Positions 6,359 to 9,491 of a stretch of 9,491 bases of DNA are shown piece after piece (within the stretch, counting starts at the first letter, position 1; every line of letters starts with the position of its first letter). A program made the translations under genes and the position numbers. The notes under the pieces were generated by a model. That model made no database searches. It saw only the letters and a list, made by a program, of their open reading frames with translations, and was not told the DNA's origin. The DNA is from Candidatus Hydrogenedentota bacterium (GTDB lineage Bacteria > Hydrogenedentota > Hydrogenedentia > Hydrogenedentales > SLHB01). The stretch covers positions 1-9,491 of the forward strand of contig JAFGTL010000671.1 of assembly GCA_016934125.1 (NCBI GenBank), read 5' to 3'.

Positions 6359-7830
6359 TGGCGCGGATCCACGAGGATGTCGCCGAGGGGCCCGTCGTAG
6401 CCGCAGGCCTTGAGGAGGGCGAGGTGGGGGGCGAATTCGCCCACTTCGTAGAGGTTGTGGGCATCGCTGCCGAGGGTGAGCCCGACGCCGAGGTCGATGC
6501 AGAGCCGGACGAACCGCGGCGGCGGCTCGTTGGTGTGGAAGTTGATCTCCGCGGCCACAGCGGAATCGCGAAGGAGGCGCGCCACCGGCCCGAAGAGGGT
6601 GGCGGGCGGTTCGAGTCCCGCGCGGCGGAACACGCGGAACGGATGGGCCAGCACGCGGATCCCGCTGCGGATGAACGTGTCGAGACTGGCCATGAACTCG
6701 GCCGCCACCGCGTCGATGCCGGGCCGCGGCGCGTTGAGGGCGTCCAACTGATGGATCGCGCCGGTGAGATACCGGAACCGGCCGCGATCCGCGGGCCGGA
6801 TCACGGGGCGGCCGCGGAAGTCGCAGTCCACCTCGAGCGCGGCGTTCTCGGGGGGGCACCCGGCCGCGGCGAGGGCGTCGAGGTATTCATCCATGCGGCA
6901 GCGCCGGCCGGGGCCGGCGTAGTCGACGCCGTCGGGCAGGAACCGGCCGGCCCAGTACGTTTCCTTGTCGAAGTAGAGGTGTCCGGAGTGTTCCGTGAAG
7001 ACGCATCCGGCGAGGCCGAAATCCTGTGCCAAGGCCATGGCGGCGGGGATGCTCATGTTCTCGCTGCAATAGGCGAGGTGGGTGTGGACGTGGGTGTCCA
7101 CGAGCGCCAGTTCGTCCGGCATGCGGAGGGCGTGGGTGTGCACCTGCATGTCGTCGCCGTCGAGGACGATTTCGAGGAAGCGGAAGGGCGATTCGCACAA
7201 GGCGGGCGCCGCGATGAACGCGACGCCCTCGTCGTATACGGGCGCCATGCCGGCGTGGTAGTGGGCGCCGATGGCGAGCGAGATGCCGTGGGCGCGCATG
7301 GCGTCGATGACGTCATCCGCGTTGGTGTAGTTGTAGGGGCAATCGGCCGCGCCGGGCGGAAACAGGGGCGCGTGGTGCACGGCCACGATCGGGCCGGCGA
7401 ATCCGGCGCGCGCCTGGGCCATGCGCTCGATGTCGCGGGGCGTGCGGCGGGCGTTGTATCCCGGCTCCTCGGGATCCACGAAGGGAACGAACCGGATGCC
7501 GTGGACGTCGCAGAACGGTGCGGGACGCTCGAAGGCCGAGTAGAACGCGTCGGGATCGCCGTCGTGGTTGCCCGGAATGGCGATGACGGGGCTCTCGATG
7601 AGGCCGGCGATGGCGCGGATCCGGGCGAGGTCGGCCGGGGCCTCGGGGGATTCGCCGCGGTTCACGAGATCGCCGAGCAGGAGAGTGAGATCGGGGCGGA
7701 TCATCCGGTTCAGGCGGTGCACCGCGCGGAGGAAGAGGATGTCGGCGATCGCCCCGCGGCGCGCAGAGCCGCTGGCGGCGTTACTCGGATCGAAATGGAC
7801 ATCCGATATGACGGCGACAGTGGTTTTCAC
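6349..7830 (-). CDS. Calcineurin-like metallophosphoesterase-PHP domain fusion protein
   Basis: The 493-residue protein joins two metal-dependent phosphoesterase folds. Residues 1-230 are a calcineurin-like metallophosphoesterase with all signature blocks: DVH at 10-12, GD at 53-54, GNHD at 87-90, HH at 152-153 and GAHYH at 188-192. Residues 243-493 are a PHP domain: DTHVHTH at 245-251, EH at 280-281, Glu333, His396 (LAHPFR), His432, and D-A-H at 456-458. The linker is only about ten residues. Both metal centres look complete, so both halves may be active, perhaps on successive steps or on two phosphates of one substrate. The start is GTG at 7830-7828, whose last bases overlap the stop codon of the isomerase gene (GTGA, 7827-7830). 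This indicates translational coupling and a shared mRNA. A much longer open frame reaches upstream to 8451 but lies inside the isomerase gene in another frame and is not used. No signal peptide is seen. Confidence 0.93.
   Translation of the reverse strand: MKTTVAVISDVHFDPSNAASGSARRGAIADILFLRAVHRLNRMIRPDLTLLLGDLVNRGESPEAPADLARIRAIAGLIESPVIAIPGNHDGDPDAFYSAFERPAPFCDVHGIRFVPFVDPEEPGYNARRTPRDIERMAQARAGFAGPIVAVHHAPLFPPGAADCPYNYTNADDVIDAMRAHGISLAIGAHYHAGMAPVYDEGVAFIAAPALCESPFRFLEIVLDGDDMQVHTHALRMPDELALVDTHVHTHLAYCSENMSIPAAMALAQDFGLAGCVFTEHSGHLYFDKETYWAGRFLPDGVDYAGPGRRCRMDEYLDALAAAGCPPENAALEVDCDFRGRPVIRPADRGRFRYLTGAIHQLDALNAPRPGIDAVAAEFMASLDTFIRSGIRVLAHPFRVFRRAGLEPPATLFGPVARLLRDSAVAAEINFHTNEPPPRFVRLCIDLGVGLTLGSDAHNLYEVGEFAPHLALLKACGYDGPLGDILVDPRHAG
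7827..7830 (-). promoter_or_regulatory. GTGA stop/start overlap (translational coupling)
   Basis: The isomerase gene ends ...CAG TGA, and the MPE-PHP gene begins GTG AAA ACC using the overlapping GTGA. A ribosome that terminates here can restart on the next gene, which favours fixed co-production of the two proteins. Confidence 0.8.
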
Positions 7831-8666
7831 TGCGGGGTTCCGGGATCGGCGGCGGGTTCGCCGAACATGAGGGCGAACAGTGCCTTGGCGTAGTCCAGCT
7901 TGGCGAGTTGGATCGGGAACGGGCACCGGCGCTCGCCGGGCACCTCGAAGTTGGCCAGGCCCGCGTAACCGATCTCCTTCAGGCCGGTGACGACGTCTTC
8001 CCAGGGCACGTTGCCCCGGCCGTAGGGAAGCAGGTGCTGATCGCCCGAGCGATCGTTGTCTGCGAGATGGAGCGCCTTGAGATGCGATCCGGCCCGGCGG
8101 ATGAAGCCGAGTTGATCGCCGCTGGCCAGATTCAGGTGGCCGGTGTCGAGGCAGATGCCGAGGTGGGGGTTGCCGACGCCGTCGATGATCGCGCAGAGAT
8201 CCTCGGCCTCGGGTGCGACGGACAGGTTTTCGAGGCAGATCGTGAGGGCGGAGCCGGCGACGTGCTGCGTCAGGACGAGAAGGGCCTGCACCTGCGCGTC
8301 GAACACGGCGCGCGCGTCGCATCCGTCGCGCAGCAGGGCGGCGCCGCCGGGGTGGAGCACGGCGGCGCGGATGTCGAGGGCGAGGAAGAGATCGAGCCAC
8401 TGCTTGAGCGCGTCGAGGGTAGCGTCCTGTTCCGGCCCGAGGATATCGCATTCGAGCCAGAGATGGCCTTGGGGCACCGAGACGCCGAGTTCGGCAGCGA
8501 AGGCCCTGAAGGCGGCGCCGGTTTCGGCGGGATTGCCGCGGCCGAGGAGGGCTTCGGCATGTTCGCTCGACAGTTCGAGTTCAAACCAGCCTTTGCCGGC
8601 AAACGCGCGGACGGCGTCCTCCGGCGACAGTTCGAGGAGGTAGGCCGTCCAGAATCCCGGGCGCAT
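7827..8666 (-). CDS. Sugar phosphate isomerase/epimerase (xylose-isomerase-like TIM barrel)
   Basis: This 279-residue protein has a single TIM-barrel domain of the AP-endonuclease-2 / xylose-isomerase-like superfamily, which includes sugar and inositol isomerases, epimerases and dehydratases. Metal-site residues are recognisable: Glu146 (CLENL), Asp174 and His177 (CLDTGHLN), His200 (LHLADN), His211 (with the PYGRGNVPW segment after it), and Glu241 (ANFEVPGE). His67 (QGHLW) and His105 are further candidates. The ATG has AAAGGAGA just upstream (AGGAGA at 8671-8676). The gene follows the FGE-like gene by 37 bases and overlaps the MPE-PHP gene by 4 bases, so the three are probably one operon. The precise substrate is unknown. 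Confidence 0.92.
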   Translation of the reverse strand: MRPGFWTAYLLELSPEDAVRAFAGKGWFELELSSEHAEALLGRGNPAETGAAFRAFAAELGVSVPQGHLWLECDILGPEQDATLDALKQWLDLFLALDIRAAVLHPGGAALLRDGCDARAVFDAQVQALLVLTQHVAGSALTICLENLSVAPEAEDLCAIIDGVGNPHLGICLDTGHLNLASGDQLGFIRRAGSHLKALHLADNDRSGDQHLLPYGRGNVPWEDVVTGLKEIGYAGLANFEVPGERRCPFPIQLAKLDYAKALFALMFGEPAADPGTPQ

Positions 8667-8670
8667 CGGT

Positions 8671-8676
8671 TCTCCT
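8671..8676 (-). promoter_or_regulatory. Ribosome binding site of the isomerase gene
   Basis: AGGAGA within AAAGGAGA lies four bases before the ATG at 8666, in the 37-base gap after the FGE-like gene. No promoter-like sequence is visible in the gap, which supports readthrough from the FGE-like gene. Confidence 0.65.
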
Positions 8677-8703
8677 TTCAGCGCGGCGGCGCGTCACGTC
8701 AGA

Positions 8704-9491
8704 TCACGGTTCGCGGATGATGCGCAGGCCGAGGTCGCTGCCGCGATCCGTGGGCGAGCCCGTCCTGCGGGCCGTCACTGTACACTTCCACGCGTTGCTC
8801 GTCCAGCTTCCGCCGCACTGTTCGTACATTCCGCCGCCCGCTTCGTCGGCGCACCACTCCCAGACGTTGCCGAGGGTGTCGTGAAGGCCCCACGCGTTGG
8901 CGCCTTTGGCGCCCACGGGATTGGTTTGATGGTTGCTGTTGGACGCGAACCAGGCGTAGTCGCCCAACTTCGTTTGATCGATGCCGAAATAGTAGTCGCC
9001 CGAGGCGCCCGCGCGGCAGGCGTACTCCCATTGCCGGCGGTTGGGCAGGCGGAACGTGCCCGAGTTCATGCCGTTCAGTTTCGCGAGGAACTGCGCGCAG
9101 TCGTCCCACGATACGTTTTCGACGGGAAGCAAGTCCGGATCTTCATGGGTGAACGAGGCCGGGTTGGCCCCCATCACGGCGTGCCACTGCTCCTGGGTGA
9201 TCTCGTGAAGGGACATCCAGAAGGGCTTCCGGTTGCCGTCGCCCTCGGGGATCCACGCGAAGGCGACTTTCACGCCCCCCGGCAACGTGAGCGTGCCGGT
9301 GCGCGTCCCGCCCGAGCGCGCGGCCTGCACGGTGAATGCGCCCGTACTCTGTCCGGCCGGTTCGACGGCGCCGGCCGGGGCGGCCGGCGGGGTGGCCGGC
9401 GGGGTGGCCGCCGCGCCGGGCTCCGGCGTCCGCGCCAGGACGATATCGCCCGAGATGTCCGACAGCAGCCGGGGGTTCTGTTCGAGGCCGC
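8704..9491 (-). CDS. FGE-sulfatase (SUMF1)-like domain protein, 5'-truncated by the window edge
   Basis: The visible 261 residues are the C-terminal part of a longer protein: the frame stays open to the right edge with no start or stop. The first about 20 visible residues (EQNPRLLSDISGDIVLA) look like the end of an upstream domain, followed by an Ala/Pro/Thr linker with an ATPP repeat. The FGE/SUMF1-like domain covers the last about 200 residues: FWMSLHEITQEQWHAVMGAN, VENVSWDDC, FRLPNRRQWEYACRAG, LGNVWEWC and CGGSW followed five codons later by Lys-Cys, ending GLRII. As in the kinase-FGE protein, only the second catalytic cysteine of true FGE is kept, so sulfatase maturation is doubtful. A GTG in frame at 9330 could be taken as the start, but no ribosome binding site supports it and coding character continues upstream. 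It is the first visible gene of the leftward cluster. Confidence 0.9.
   Translation of the reverse strand, partial: GLEQNPRLLSDISGDIVLARTPEPGAAATPPATPPAAPAGAVEPAGQSTGAFTVQAARSGGTRTGTLTLPGGVKVAFAWIPEGDGNRKPFWMSLHEITQEQWHAVMGANPASFTHEDPDLLPVENVSWDDCAQFLAKLNGMNSGTFRLPNRRQWEYACRAGASGDYYFGIDQTKLGDYAWFASNSNHQTNPVGAKGANAWGLHDTLGNVWEWCADEAGGGMYEQCGGSWTSNAWKCTVTARRTGSPTDRGSDLGLRIIREP
9382..9405. repeat. 12-bp tandem repeat (two copies) inside the FGE-like gene
   Basis: GGCCGGCGGGGT occurs twice in tandem (9382-9393, 9394-9405), with a diverged partial copy next to it. It is in frame and encodes Ala-Thr-Pro-Pro twice in the linker before the FGE-like domain, so expansion or contraction would change the linker length without a frameshift. 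Confidence 0.75.

Noticed and set aside
4067..6859. 930-residue minus-strand open frame
   Set aside because: It runs antisense to the secreted-protein gene and then through the MBL and MPE-PHP genes in a different frame. Its product is Arg/Pro/Ser-rich low-complexity with no domain motif, an artefact of GC-rich codon structure.
6244..7893. 549-residue plus-strand open frame antisense to the MPE-PHP gene
   Set aside because: The composition is that of a GC-rich shadow frame; it also crosses the MBL promoter and the 17-bp repeat.
7831..8451. N-terminal extension of the MPE-PHP open frame up to 8451
   Set aside because: The extension is Arg/Pro-rich and lies inside the isomerase gene in another frame. 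The GTG at 7830 with GTGA overlap gives a metallophosphoesterase that begins exactly at its first strand.

Overview
The window is high-GC (my impression is roughly two thirds G+C) bacterial DNA, densely coding, with seven genes I can support. It combines a Ser/Thr-kinase-like protein fused to a formylglycine-generating-enzyme (SUMF1/FGE)-like domain, a second FGE-like protein, several metal-dependent phosphoesterase folds and a sugar-phosphate-isomerase-type TIM barrel. This mix is typical of Planctomycetota and other PVC-type or Hydrogenedentota-like environmental bacteria. That placement is inferred from gene content only; no rRNA or other marker gene is present. GTG starts are common: three of the six genes whose start lies in the window use one.

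Layout, left to right. Bases 1-283 hold no convincing gene; they contain two hairpins that may end transcription of the leftward gene that follows. 284-2338 (-) encodes a zinc-ribbon / kinase-fold / transmembrane / FGE-like protein whose catalytic HRD motif reads HGN. A 194-bp divergent intergenic region with a -10-like box for each direction leads to 2533-3222 (+), a stand-alone PHP-domain phosphoesterase, and then 3368-5251 (+), a secreted 627-residue protein that I cannot assign to a family. That gene ends tail-to-tail with 5277-6203 (-), a PhnP-like metallo-beta-lactamase-fold hydrolase; an imperfect palindrome fills the 25-bp gap. The MBL gene has a good sigma70-like promoter (TTGATA-17-TATCGT), and a 17-bp tandem repeat sits directly upstream of it. 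The right third is a leftward cluster: a 5'-truncated FGE-like gene (8704 to the right edge), then 37 bp later a TIM-barrel isomerase/epimerase (7827-8666), which overlaps by 4 bp (GTGA) a calcineurin-like phosphoesterase-PHP fusion (6349-7830).

How the genes may work together (inference): four predicted phosphoesterase domains of three folds (PHP twice, calcineurin-like, MBL) sit with a sugar isomerase-type barrel and a secreted putative carbohydrate-active protein. This would fit processing of phosphorylated or cyclic-phosphate sugar derivatives, but no gene here fixes the substrate. The points most worth a second look are the probable pseudokinase-FGE receptor, the translationally coupled MPE-PHP fusion, the 17-bp repeat array at the MBL promoter, and the unassigned secreted protein.
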